From Chryseobacterium lathyri (lineage in GTDB: Bacteria; Bacteroidota; Bacteroidia; Flavobacteriales; Weeksellaceae), in assembly GCF_003290185.1 (NCBI RefSeq), contig NZ_QNFY01000024.1, forward strand, positions 1 through 34,369: a stretch of DNA of 34,369 nt. Reading direction: 5' to 3'. A program made the translations under genes and the position numbers. The notes under the pieces were generated by a model. That model did no database searches. It was not told where the DNA came from and saw nothing but the letters and a program-made list of their open reading frames with translations. Positions 15,827 to 24,413 of the stretch are shown piece by piece. Each line of letters starts with the position of its first letter. Position 1 is the stretch's first letter.

Positions 15827-15834
15827 CAAATATA
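15827..15834 (-). promoter_or_regulatory. -7 box upstream of the S8 protease
   Basis: TATATTTG on the minus strand is a perfect TAnnTTTG, 34 bases before the ATG. No TTG is present at the ideal -33 spacing. The 289-base spacer to dnaE is otherwise very AT-rich. Next to the dnaE side it holds the palindrome CTTTTTTAAAAAAG (16056-16069), of no assigned role. Confidence 0.4.
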
Positions 15835-16081
15835 TACTAAAATCTTTAATCGTCTTATTTTTAGTCTGTATAATTTTATTGTTTAGATGGATTTTAATAG
15901 ATTTATATTGATTTTTGGTAAATTTTTATTTCTTTTTATATGTTTTGTATTTTGTGAATTTTAAAATTGAGATTTAAAAAAAGAAATTTCTGATACTCTT
16001 TTGAACCGAAATCATGATGTTCATTATTAGAAAAATTGAAGTAACTTTACATTCTCTTTTTTAAAAAAGTTAGAAACTTAT

Positions 16082-19000
16082 ATGTATTTAATTTTTGACA
16101 CAGAAACAACCGGATTACCTAAAAATTTCAATGCACCGCTTTCAGATTCCGACAACTGGCCAAGAATGGTTCAGATTGCATGGCAGGTTCATGATGATGA
16201 TGGTAGATTAATTGAAAATCAGGATTATATAATAAAACCTGAAGGGTATGATATTCCCTTCAACGCCGCAAGGATTCACGGAATTACTACTAAAATTGCT
16301 CATGAAGAAGGCCGGGACCTGCAAGAGATTTTGGAAGAGTTTTCTAAAGTGCTGGACCGAGTAAGAATAGTGTCCGGACATAATGTAGAATTCGATTATA
16401 ATATTGTAGGAGCAGAATTTTACAGGAAAAATTTAAAAGACAATCTTCAGGATAAACCTAAAGCCGATACAATGGTTTTGGGAACAGATTACTGTAAGCT
16501 TGGCGGCGGAAGAGGCGGAAGATATAAATCTCCGAAACTGGAAGAGTTGTACGAAAAGCTGTACGGTCACAAATTTGACGAAGCGCACAACGCTGCTGCC
16601 GACGTGAATGCGACTGCCCGGGTATTCTTTGAAATGATGAGAATAGGAGTAATCCCTGCTGAAGTACTGAAGATCTCTGAAGATCAGCTGAATTACTTTA
16701 AAACCCTTTATCCGGACCCGATAAAGCCGTTTAATATTGTTATCAGAAGACAGGTTGCAGAATTTAATAATAAGAAAAAGCAATCTGATTTTGGAAGTAT
16801 AGATGAAATTGATCTAGGAAAATATTTCAATTTTAACAGTCACAGTGTTTTCTCTACATTGATGGCTACTTCAAGCATCAATGACCTGATCAAAAAAGCT
16901 TCTGATGAAAACTTTCCCGCTGTGGGAATGGTAGATATCGGAAATATGATGGGAGCTTTTAAATTTGTTTCAGCAGTAGAATCTGCCAATTCGGACCGCT
17001 CTAAAAAGCATAAAGAGTTTCTTGCCAAAAAACAGGAAGCTGAAGAAAATGGAACAGAATTTACCGAGCAGGAACCTGTTTCAGCTCCGCTTATTCCTGT
17101 CGTGGGTTGTGAATTTTATATCTCAGACAGGTATGAGCAGAAGCAGTTTACAAAAGATGACCCGGACAGAAGAACCCAGGTTGTTCTTTTGGCAAAGGAT
17201 TTTAACGGGTATAAAAACCTGGCAAAACTTTCGAGTATAGGATTTTTAAAAGGATTTTATTTTGGAGTTCCGAGGATTAGCAGAGAGCTGATCGCTGAAT
17301 ATAAAGAAGGTTTAATTGCTTTGACATCCGGGATTTTAGGGGATATCCCTGATGCCATTCTTAATACCGGAGAACAAAAAGGGGAGGAACTCTTCAAATG
17401 GTGGAAAGATACTTTCGGAGATGATTTCTATGTACAGCTTCAGAATCATAAACTGCCTGAAGAAGAGCATTTAAATGAAGTTTTATTGTACCTCGCAGAT
17501 AAGTATAATACTAAAATACTGGCACAGAACGAAACATTCTATACCCATAAAGATGATGCAAATATCCAGGATATTGTAAGCTGTATCAAGGACGGTGAAA
17601 AATTAACCACACCTGTAGGAAAAGGCTTCGGAAAACGTAGAGGACTTACCACAGGAGAGTATTATATTAAAAACAGTGATGAGATCAAGGAAGCATTTCT
17701 GGCTTACCCAGATGCTTTTGAGGCTTATGACGAATTTCTCGCAAAATTCAGTCCTTATACCTTAAAAAGAGACGTTCTCCTTCCTAAATTTGATATTCCG
17801 GAAGAGTTTATCCATGCGGAAGATGCAGTGGATGGCGGAAAAAGAGGAGAGATGGCGTATCTTACTCACCTAACCTATGAAGGTGCGAGAAAAAGATATG
17901 TTATGACCGGAATTACAGACGAGATCAAAGAACGTTTGGATTTCGAACTTGACGTAATTGCCAATACCGGATATCCCGGATACTTCCTTATCGTACAGGA
18001 TTTCTGTAACGAAGCCCGGAACATGGGGGTTTGGGTCGGTCCCGGAAGAGGTTCTGCAGCTGGTTCTGCAGTAGCCTATTGTATTGGAATTACTAACGTT
18101 GATCCCATCAAGTACGATCTCCTTTTTGAGAGATTCCTGAATCCGGAAAGGGTTTCGATGCCTGATATTGATATTGACTTTGATGATGAAGGACGTGACA
18201 GGGTTATTAAGTGGGTAATTGAAAAATACGGACAGAGCCAGGTAGCGCAGATCATTACCTATTCGGTTTTAGGTGGGAAATCTGCCATTAAAGACGCCGG
18301 AAGGGTATTGGATCTCCCGATTCCCGATACCAATAATATCGCCAAACTGATTCCTGCCAGCCCCGGAATGAACATTGCCAAAGCTTTAGCTAAATATGAT
18401 AAGCTGAAGCCCGAAGAGCAGATGCTGGTGGATGAAATGAGAATGGTGCTGGATAACCCTGATGATCCCCGTTTTGATGTACTGGCAAGTGCCAAGAAAA
18501 TGGAAGGATGTATCAGGAATACAGGGATTCATGCCTGTGGGGTGATTATTACTCCCGAGGATGTAAGTAATCTTGTTCCGATAACAATTGCAGCGAAAGA
18601 TGCAGATATTTTAGTTTCCCAGTTTGACAACTCAGTAGCGGAAAGTGCAGGACTCTTGAAAATGGACTTCCTGGGACTCCGTACCCTGACGATCATTAAA
18701 GATGCCATGAAGCTGGTTAAGCAAAGGCATAATATAAATCTTGATCCGGACGAAATTCCGCTTGATGATACTAAAACATATCAGTTATTTAAAGAAGGAA
18801 GGACGATTGGGATTTTCCAGTATGAAAGTCCGGGGATGCAGAAATACATGAGAGAGCTTAAGCCTACCGTTTTTGCCGATCTTATTGCCATGAATGCCCT
18901 TTATCGTCCCGGTCCAATCAAATATATCCCGAACTTTATCAACAGAAAACACGGAATTGAAGAAATTGTTTATGACTTACCGGAAACCGAAGAATATTTA

Positions 19001-20746
19001 AAAGAAACCTACGGAATTACCGTATACCAGGAGCAGGTAATGCTTTTGTCCCAAAAGTTGGCCAACTTTACCAAAGGTGAAGCCGATACGCTGAGAAAAG
19101 CGATGGGTAAAAAGCAGATTGATGTTCTGAATAAAATGTATCCGAAATTCATTGAAGGAGGAAAGAAAAACAACCTTGATGAAGATCGTTTAAATAAAAT
19201 TTGGAATGACTGGAAGGCTTTTGCTGAATATGCCTTCAACAAATCCCACTCCACCTGTTATGCATTGATTGCCTACCATACCGCTTATCTGAAAGCCAAT
19301 TACCCGGCTGAATATATGGCGAGTGTGATGAGTAATAACATTAACAATACGGACTCTATCACCATGTTTATGGAGGACTGTAAAAGTATTGGAGTAGATG
19401 TTTTAGGACCCGACGTAAATGAATCCCAGTATAAATTCTCTGTAAACGAAAAAGGACAGATCCGTTTTGGTCTTGGAGCAATCAAAGGAATAGGAGAAGG
19501 GCCAAGTGAGGCGATTACAAGGGAAAGGGCTAATGGAAGATTCAAAAATATCTATGATTTCTTTGAAAGAATTCCTCCTTCCCAAATGAATAAAAGAGTA
19601 GCGGAAAGTTTAGTGCTTGCCGGAGCTTTTGATGAGCTCGGTTCCTATCACAGGGGTCAGTATTTTGATATTGATATGGCTGGAAAAACGAACCTGGAAA
19701 GATTGATCAGATACGGACAGAGTTTCCAGGAAAGTAAAAATGAAATGGAACATTCTCTTTTTGCTGATTTTGCTGATGAAGTACAGATTGAGCAGCCTAA
19801 ACTGCTGCCATGCCCGGAATGGCCTAACATGCATAAACTTAACAAAGAAAAAGAAATCATAGGATTCTACCTGTCCGCTCATCCGCTGGATGAATTTAAA
19901 TACCAGTTCCAGTTTATGCAGGGCAGACTTTCTAAAAAAACTGTGCTTGAAAAAGACGATGAAAAAGTGATTCCGGATGAAATTCCGATTTTAGAGAAAG
20001 ATTCCCAGGATGAAACGGTAGACCTTATTGAGATTGTTTCTGATGATCTGTCAATAGGAGAAGAGGAAGTTATAGAGGAAGTGGTGAAGAAAGCTGAACC
20101 GAAAGGTAATTTCCTGTTTTTAAACCTTGATGAGGTGGATGCTTACAAAGAACAGGCTTTTTCCAATAAACAGGAAGAGCTTTTCGAGGAAAAAAAGAAA
20201 GACTGGAAAACGCTTCAGAAAGAAAGAGAGAACGGTGGTGGCGGAAAAGAGTATACGGTAGCAGGGCTAATCACTGAGTATAGAGTACAGGATGGATTCA
20301 GAAGTGGAGAAAAAGTGGCTTTTGTTACTTTGGAAGATTATTCGGGATCTTATTCTTTCAGGCTGGGAGATAGGGATTATATGCGTCTGAAGGAGAAATT
20401 AGAAGTTCAGAGATTTGTGATTTTCAAAATAAAATTTGCACAGGTCAAGGACGGAAGGGTTTTTGTTAACGTCAATGATGTTATTGAACTTCAGGAAGCT
20501 TTTGAAAGATTTGCAAAAAGCATTTCCCTCGTTATGGATGTTATGGATGTCCGCCCTGAGGATCTTGACTTTTTTAGAAAAGTTCTTGACCGGAATAAAG
20601 GAAATCAGAAACTTAAATTCTTTATAAAAAATATTGAAGATGATTCCCAGATTGAAGTTCAGTCTATGAAACATTCTGTAGATCTGAACGGAGATCTGAT
20701 TAAGGAAATTCAGCTTCTTAATAAATATGAATTCTATTTGAATTAA
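16082..20746 (+). CDS. dnaE: DNA polymerase III alpha subunit with N-terminal proofreading exonuclease
   Basis: This 1554-residue replicative polymerase is nearly 400 residues longer than E. coli DnaE. Residues 1-185 are a DnaQ-like DEDDh 3'-5' exonuclease: FDTETTG (Asp6, Glu8), HNVEFD (Asp105), HNAAAD (His169, Asp174). A PHP-like domain follows (about 248-510), but its metal ligands look mostly lost (NSHS and VDIGN where active forms have HxH and TDHG). The C-family polymerase core has GPGRGSAAGS (653-662), the catalytic aspartates in PDIDID (Asp695, Asp697) and Asp862 in KMDFLG. The helix-hairpin-helix region precedes an acidic insert of about 100 residues (1284-1388), then an OB fold (1390-1470) and a tail domain. 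The start is fixed by the exonuclease beginning at residue 3. It is a single-gene unit followed by a terminator. Confidence 0.96.
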   Translation: MYLIFDTETTGLPKNFNAPLSDSDNWPRMVQIAWQVHDDDGRLIENQDYIIKPEGYDIPFNAARIHGITTKIAHEEGRDLQEILEEFSKVLDRVRIVSGHNVEFDYNIVGAEFYRKNLKDNLQDKPKADTMVLGTDYCKLGGGRGGRYKSPKLEELYEKLYGHKFDEAHNAAADVNATARVFFEMMRIGVIPAEVLKISEDQLNYFKTLYPDPIKPFNIVIRRQVAEFNNKKKQSDFGSIDEIDLGKYFNFNSHSVFSTLMATSSINDLIKKASDENFPAVGMVDIGNMMGAFKFVSAVESANSDRSKKHKEFLAKKQEAEENGTEFTEQEPVSAPLIPVVGCEFYISDRYEQKQFTKDDPDRRTQVVLLAKDFNGYKNLAKLSSIGFLKGFYFGVPRISRELIAEYKEGLIALTSGILGDIPDAILNTGEQKGEELFKWWKDTFGDDFYVQLQNHKLPEEEHLNEVLLYLADKYNTKILAQNETFYTHKDDANIQDIVSCIKDGEKLTTPVGKGFGKRRGLTTGEYYIKNSDEIKEAFLAYPDAFEAYDEFLAKFSPYTLKRDVLLPKFDIPEEFIHAEDAVDGGKRGEMAYLTHLTYEGARKRYVMTGITDEIKERLDFELDVIANTGYPGYFLIVQDFCNEARNMGVWVGPGRGSAAGSAVAYCIGITNVDPIKYDLLFERFLNPERVSMPDIDIDFDDEGRDRVIKWVIEKYGQSQVAQIITYSVLGGKSAIKDAGRVLDLPIPDTNNIAKLIPASPGMNIAKALAKYDKLKPEEQMLVDEMRMVLDNPDDPRFDVLASAKKMEGCIRNTGIHACGVIITPEDVSNLVPITIAAKDADILVSQFDNSVAESAGLLKMDFLGLRTLTIIKDAMKLVKQRHNINLDPDEIPLDDTKTYQLFKEGRTIGIFQYESPGMQKYMRELKPTVFADLIAMNALYRPGPIKYIPNFINRKHGIEEIVYDLPETEEYLKETYGITVYQEQVMLLSQKLANFTKGEADTLRKAMGKKQIDVLNKMYPKFIEGGKKNNLDEDRLNKIWNDWKAFAEYAFNKSHSTCYALIAYHTAYLKANYPAEYMASVMSNNINNTDSITMFMEDCKSIGVDVLGPDVNESQYKFSVNEKGQIRFGLGAIKGIGEGPSEAITRERANGRFKNIYDFFERIPPSQMNKRVAESLVLAGAFDELGSYHRGQYFDIDMAGKTNLERLIRYGQSFQESKNEMEHSLFADFADEVQIEQPKLLPCPEWPNMHKLNKEKEIIGFYLSAHPLDEFKYQFQFMQGRLSKKTVLEKDDEKVIPDEIPILEKDSQDETVDLIEIVSDDLSIGEEEVIEEVVKKAEPKGNFLFLNLDEVDAYKEQAFSNKQEELFEEKKKDWKTLQKERENGGGGKEYTVAGLITEYRVQDGFRSGEKVAFVTLEDYSGSYSFRLGDRDYMRLKEKLEVQRFVIFKIKFAQVKDGRVFVNVNDVIELQEAFERFAKSISLVMDVMDVRPEDLDFFRKVLDRNKGNQKLKFFIKNIEDDSQIEVQSMKHSVDLNGDLIKEIQLLNKYEFYLN

Positions 20747-20766
20747 GAAAAGTGAAATATAAAATT

Positions 20767-20797
20767 AAAAAGCGGCATTTTTTGCCGCTTTTTTTAT
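20767..20797 (+). terminator. Rho-independent terminator after dnaE
   Basis: AAAAAGCGGCA (20767-20777) pairs with TGCCGCTTTTT (20783-20793) around a five-T loop and continues into a T-tract. It lies 20 bases after the dnaE stop. Confidence 0.9.
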
Positions 20798-20955
20798 TTA
20801 GAATTAAGTCGTTAATTGGTGAAAAATAAAATTATTTTTTATGTTAAATAAATAATTACTCCACTTTTTAGTGATTTTAATTTTAATATAATAAATTGAA
20901 AATCAAATGTTTAAATTTTTATCTTTATTTGATGATTTAATATTAAAACTAAATA

Positions 20956-20963
20956 TATATTTG
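20956..20963 (+). promoter_or_regulatory. Distal -7 box upstream of the large T9SS protein
   Basis: TATATTTG is a perfect -7 match. A TTG at 20929-20931 lies 24 bases upstream, one base over the usual range. It would give a leader of about 110 bases. Confidence 0.3.
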
Positions 20964-21020
20964 ATTTTAGGTAATGATGTGTTTTGTTTATGATTTTGTC
21001 TTTAATTTTTTATGATAATT

Positions 21021-21053
21021 TTTGATATTAGATGAAATATTTGATTACTTTTA
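21021..21053 (+). promoter_or_regulatory. Proximal promoter of the large T9SS protein
   Basis: TTTG (TTG 21022-21024) is followed after 21 bases by TACTTTTA (21046-21053), which matches TAnnTTTG except for the last base. The ATG follows 25 bases later. This TTG would be a start codon only in a spurious N-terminal extension. Confidence 0.4.
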
Positions 21054-21078
21054 CCCCCTAATTTTATTTTTACTACGT

Positions 21079-24000
21079 ATGAAAAAACTTTTACTAACGT
21101 GCCTATTTTTTCTGATAGCCACTATTGTGAATGCCCAAATTACTTTGGGCAGTGGGACAACTACGGGAACATATCCTATAGCATCAAATTGGGGATATAA
21201 TTATACTCAACAAATTATATCCAAAACAAAAATTAATGCGGATGCTCCTGGCTCTATTACTGGTCTGAAATTTTATTTACCTACTACTGCTAATCTTGAT
21301 AAATCAAATCAGTGGGAAGTGTTTGTAGGACATACTACTCTTACTGCTTTTGCTGGGACTGCAGCTTCAAACTGGATTGCTACATCAGCAATGACTCAGG
21401 TGTTTTCAGGTACTATTACCAATAATGCAGGAGTAGTGGAAGTTACTTTTACAACTCCATTTGCATATAATAATATAGATAATCTTGTTATAGCAGTTCA
21501 CGAGAATACTCCGAATTTTAACACTTCTTCAGATTATTTCTACGTATCTGCTTCCGGTACAACCAATAGCAGTATGTACTATAGAAATGATACAACAGAT
21601 TTCAACCCAGCAGCTCCGGTTGCTGCGGGATCACGTGCTGCTACACTTTCTAATGTTACTCTTTTAGGCCTTACGCCCAATCCGATTCCAGGATGTCCTA
21701 GTGTATCTGCTCCGGCAGCAGCAGCAACAGGAGTTTCTGTTACTCCGGCTATTACATGGGGAGCAATTAGCAATGCTACAGGATATAGATTATCTATCGG
21801 AACTACTGCGGGAGGAACGGATGTACTGAATAATGCAGACCTAGGAAATGTTCTTACCTATACTCCTGCAACACCACTGAATTATAATAAACAATATTTT
21901 TATACTGTAAATGCATATAATGGAGCAATTCCATCTGCAGGATGCAGTGAAAGATCTTTCACAACGTTAAATATCCCTTGTCCTACAGTTTCAGCACCAG
22001 CTTCAGCTGCTACTGGGGTATCTCTTACTCCGACTATTACCTGGGCTGCTGTAACAGGAGCTACAGGATATAAACTGAGAGTAGGGACCACTGCCGGTGG
22101 AACTGATATTGTAAATAATGCAGATCTAGGAAACGTAACTTCTTATACGTTCAGTTCTCCTTTATTAAACAATACTAAATACTATTACAGTGTTAATTCT
22201 TATGATGGAACTACAGCATCAGCTTCATGTTCTGAAAGAAATTTTACAACTGTTTGTGCTGCTTTATTAGCTCCTTTCTTAGAGTCATTCAATTCAGGGA
22301 CTTTACCTAGCTGCTGGTCCAATTCCAGTACCAATAATACAAGTTACGCTTTATGGCAATTTACCGGTACTCAGGATTATGGTACTACAGGTAATGGAGC
22401 TTCGGGAACAGTTGCTTTTGTAGATGCATCTTCTCCTTACACTGGAATTCATGACGTTACTTTAACATCTCCTCAAATTAACTTGGCGGGACTTACAGTA
22501 CCTTATGTTCAGTTTAAATGGTTTAAAAATCATGCAGCTTCTGCAGGAGGGACCCAGCCAGCTTATGATAATAACAAGCTTACTGTGCAGGTTAAAAATG
22601 TAACAGGTTCAACATGGGAAACTATCTTTACTTCATCTACCAACAGTACTTTATGGAGAACAGAAGGTGCTGTATTACCTGCTGCCTATAACGGAGCTAC
22701 TATACAGGTGAGATTCGTTGTTGATAAAGATGTAGCCGGTAACGGATACTTCTATGATAACTTATTGTTAGATGATGTAGAAATAAAAGAGGCTCCTACA
22801 TGTTTAGTTCCTATCACTCCTGTTGTTACGACAACTACAACTACAACAGCTACGATAGGTTGGACTGCACCAGCTACTGCACCAGGAAACGGATATGACA
22901 TTTACTACAGTACTACAAATACAGCTCCTACAGCTGCATCTACACCAAATATGACATCTATTACAGGAACAAGTTATGTAATTAATGATGCTGTTACAGC
23001 TAGTACATATTATGTTTGGATAAGATCCCGTTGTTCCGCAAATGATCAAAGTGCTTGGGTAGGACCAGTTTCCTTTGCTCTGGTACCTGCAAATGATGAC
23101 TGTGCAACAGCTGTTACTTTAACAGTAAACCCTGATACTACTTGTACTGCAACAACTGTAGGAAATACTTTAGGTGCTACCAATTCAAATGTACCTGTAG
23201 GTACTTGTTCAGGAACACCGGATGATGATGTTTGGTATTCTTTTGTAGCAGGATCTGCTGCTCATACAGTTTCTCTTTCTAATGTGGTTTCAACAGGAAC
23301 TGCTTCATCTACAAGCTTATATACTCAAATATTTAGTGGTTCTTGTGGATCTTTAACGAGCATTAAGTGTGGAACAACAAATACTACAACAGTATCTGGA
23401 TTAACAGTTGGGCAAACTTACTATGTAAGAGTTTATAACAGCAATGGTGCTGGATATAATAATAGCTTTAATATCTGTTTAAATACTCCACCACCGCCAC
23501 CTGCAAATGATAATTGTTCATCTGCAGTAGATTTAATAGTAGGAACTGCATTTGCTCAGAATGCTATAGTAGGAACTACTGTTAGTTCTACAAATACGCC
23601 TGTATTAACGGCTAGCTGTCTTACAACGCCAACAAATGTAGGAGGGAATGTATGGTACAAAGTAGTGGTTCCGGCTTCAGGTAAGATCACTCTTGAAACA
23701 GACACCAATACAGGTACAGCATTAACTGATACAGTAATTTCTGTATTTGCAGATTGTACAAGTACTACTTCTATTGCTTGTGATGATGATACAGGTAATG
23801 GGAATTTCTCTAAATTGTCATTGACAGGTCAAACACCGGGTGCTACATTATATGTTAGTGTTTGGAGATATTCTACAGCAACAGATGGACAATTCCAGAT
23901 CTCAGCATATGATGCAAGTGCTTTGTCAACATCTGAAGTTTCAGGTGCTAAAAATGAGATCAAAGCTTATCCAAATCCTTTTGCAGATGTCTTGAATATT

Positions 24001-24177
24001 TCTGATATCTCTAAAGTGAAATCAATATCAGTTGTTGATCTTGCTGGAAGAATAGTAAAAACAATTGATAATCCTTCTTCAGCTCTTCAGTTAGGAGACC
24101 TGAAACAAGGAATGTATTTAGTAACATTAAATATGAAAGACGGATCAAAACAAACGATCAAAGCAATTAAGAAATAG
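21079..24177 (+). CDS. Large modular surface protein with FN3-like repeats and T9SS sorting domain
   Basis: This 1032-residue protein is exported by the Sec system (MKKLLLTCLFFLIATIVNA) and then by the type IX system. In order it has an N-terminal beta domain (20-200), two tandem FN3-like modules that are clearly duplicates (206-298 and 301-392; both contain GTTAGGTD and NADLGNV), a MAM-like jelly-roll module (about 400-570, beginning ESFNSGTLPSCW and ending FYDNLLLDDVEI), a third FN3 module (about 575-670), two PPC-like modules starting NDDCATAV and NDNCSSAV with a Pro-rich linker (PPPPP) between, and a type A sorting domain (about 950-1032; AYPNPFADVLNIS). No catalytic residues are apparent, so an adhesin or glycan-binding role is likely. 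I moved the start from the in-frame TTG at 21022 to the ATG at 21079, where the signal peptide begins. Confidence 0.88.
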   Translation: MKKLLLTCLFFLIATIVNAQITLGSGTTTGTYPIASNWGYNYTQQIISKTKINADAPGSITGLKFYLPTTANLDKSNQWEVFVGHTTLTAFAGTAASNWIATSAMTQVFSGTITNNAGVVEVTFTTPFAYNNIDNLVIAVHENTPNFNTSSDYFYVSASGTTNSSMYYRNDTTDFNPAAPVAAGSRAATLSNVTLLGLTPNPIPGCPSVSAPAAAATGVSVTPAITWGAISNATGYRLSIGTTAGGTDVLNNADLGNVLTYTPATPLNYNKQYFYTVNAYNGAIPSAGCSERSFTTLNIPCPTVSAPASAATGVSLTPTITWAAVTGATGYKLRVGTTAGGTDIVNNADLGNVTSYTFSSPLLNNTKYYYSVNSYDGTTASASCSERNFTTVCAALLAPFLESFNSGTLPSCWSNSSTNNTSYALWQFTGTQDYGTTGNGASGTVAFVDASSPYTGIHDVTLTSPQINLAGLTVPYVQFKWFKNHAASAGGTQPAYDNNKLTVQVKNVTGSTWETIFTSSTNSTLWRTEGAVLPAAYNGATIQVRFVVDKDVAGNGYFYDNLLLDDVEIKEAPTCLVPITPVVTTTTTTTATIGWTAPATAPGNGYDIYYSTTNTAPTAASTPNMTSITGTSYVINDAVTASTYYVWIRSRCSANDQSAWVGPVSFALVPANDDCATAVTLTVNPDTTCTATTVGNTLGATNSNVPVGTCSGTPDDDVWYSFVAGSAAHTVSLSNVVSTGTASSTSLYTQIFSGSCGSLTSIKCGTTNTTTVSGLTVGQTYYVRVYNSNGAGYNNSFNICLNTPPPPPANDNCSSAVDLIVGTAFAQNAIVGTTVSSTNTPVLTASCLTTPTNVGGNVWYKVVVPASGKITLETDTNTGTALTDTVISVFADCTSTTSIACDDDTGNGNFSKLSLTGQTPGATLYVSVWRYSTATDGQFQISAYDASALSTSEVSGAKNEIKAYPNPFADVLNISDISKVKSISVVDLAGRIVKTIDNPSSALQLGDLKQGMYLVTLNMKDGSKQTIKAIKK
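21694..22254 (+). repeat. Tandem FN3-like module duplication
   Basis: Two copies (21694-21972 and 21979-22254) encode modules of about 93 residues that share most positions, including VSAPA-AATGVS-TP-ITW, GTTAGGTD, NNADLGNV and a closing CSER-FTT. The similarity points to a duplication inside the gene. Confidence 0.75.
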
Positions 24178-24201
24178 AGTCTTATTGATCATACTCAATA
24201 G

Positions 24202-24229
24202 AATAGCAGCTGAAAGGCTGCTATTTTTA
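24202..24229 (+). terminator. Terminator after the large T9SS protein
   Basis: AATAGCAGC (24202-24210) pairs with GCTGCTATT (24217-24225) around a six-base loop, followed by TTTT. It lies 24 bases after the stop. Confidence 0.88.
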
Positions 24230-24319
24230 TGAATGTCATAGCCCCTTATTCAATGCTAGAATAGAGAGGTGCATTTTCAGTTTTTTACTGATGAAATTTA
24301 AACTTGAGAATATATAATC

Positions 24320-24349
24320 AAAGAGACGGCTTTTTAACTGTCTCTTTTT
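24320..24349 (+). terminator. Second, orphan terminator between the two T9SS genes
   Basis: AAAGAGACGG (24320-24329) pairs with CTGTCTCTTT (24338-24347, one G-U pair) around an eight-base loop and runs into T's. No gene lies between it and the previous terminator (24226-24319), so it may be left over from a deleted gene or act as a backup. Confidence 0.75.
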
Positions 24350-24382
24350 CTATTTGATAAAGTTTTAATGTATTTTTTTTAT

Positions 24383-24390
24383 TAGATTTG
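24383..24390 (+). promoter_or_regulatory. -7 box upstream of the GEVED-domain T9SS protein
   Basis: TAGATTTG is a perfect TAnnTTTG, 23 bases before the ATG. The nearest TTG (24354-24356) is 26 bases upstream, slightly beyond the usual spacing. Confidence 0.4.
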
Positions 24391-24413
24391 TTTAAACCAT
24401 AAAAAAAAATTAC

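Larger units (their letters stand above)
20747..21078. other. Intergenic region: dnaE terminator and AT-rich upstream region of a surface-protein gene
   Basis: This 332-base stretch has no credible gene. It holds the dnaE terminator at its left end and two candidate promoters at its right. The word TATTTGAT occurs three times (20926-20933, 20958-20965, 21038-21045), with an inverted ATCAAAT at 20902-20908. The DNA is extremely AT-rich, so these words may be chance, or binding sites for a regulator or nucleoid protein. Confidence 0.6.

Noticed and set aside
21022..21078. N-terminal extension of the large T9SS protein from a TTG
   Set aside because: The extension precedes a normal signal peptide and its TTG is better explained as the -33 promoter element.
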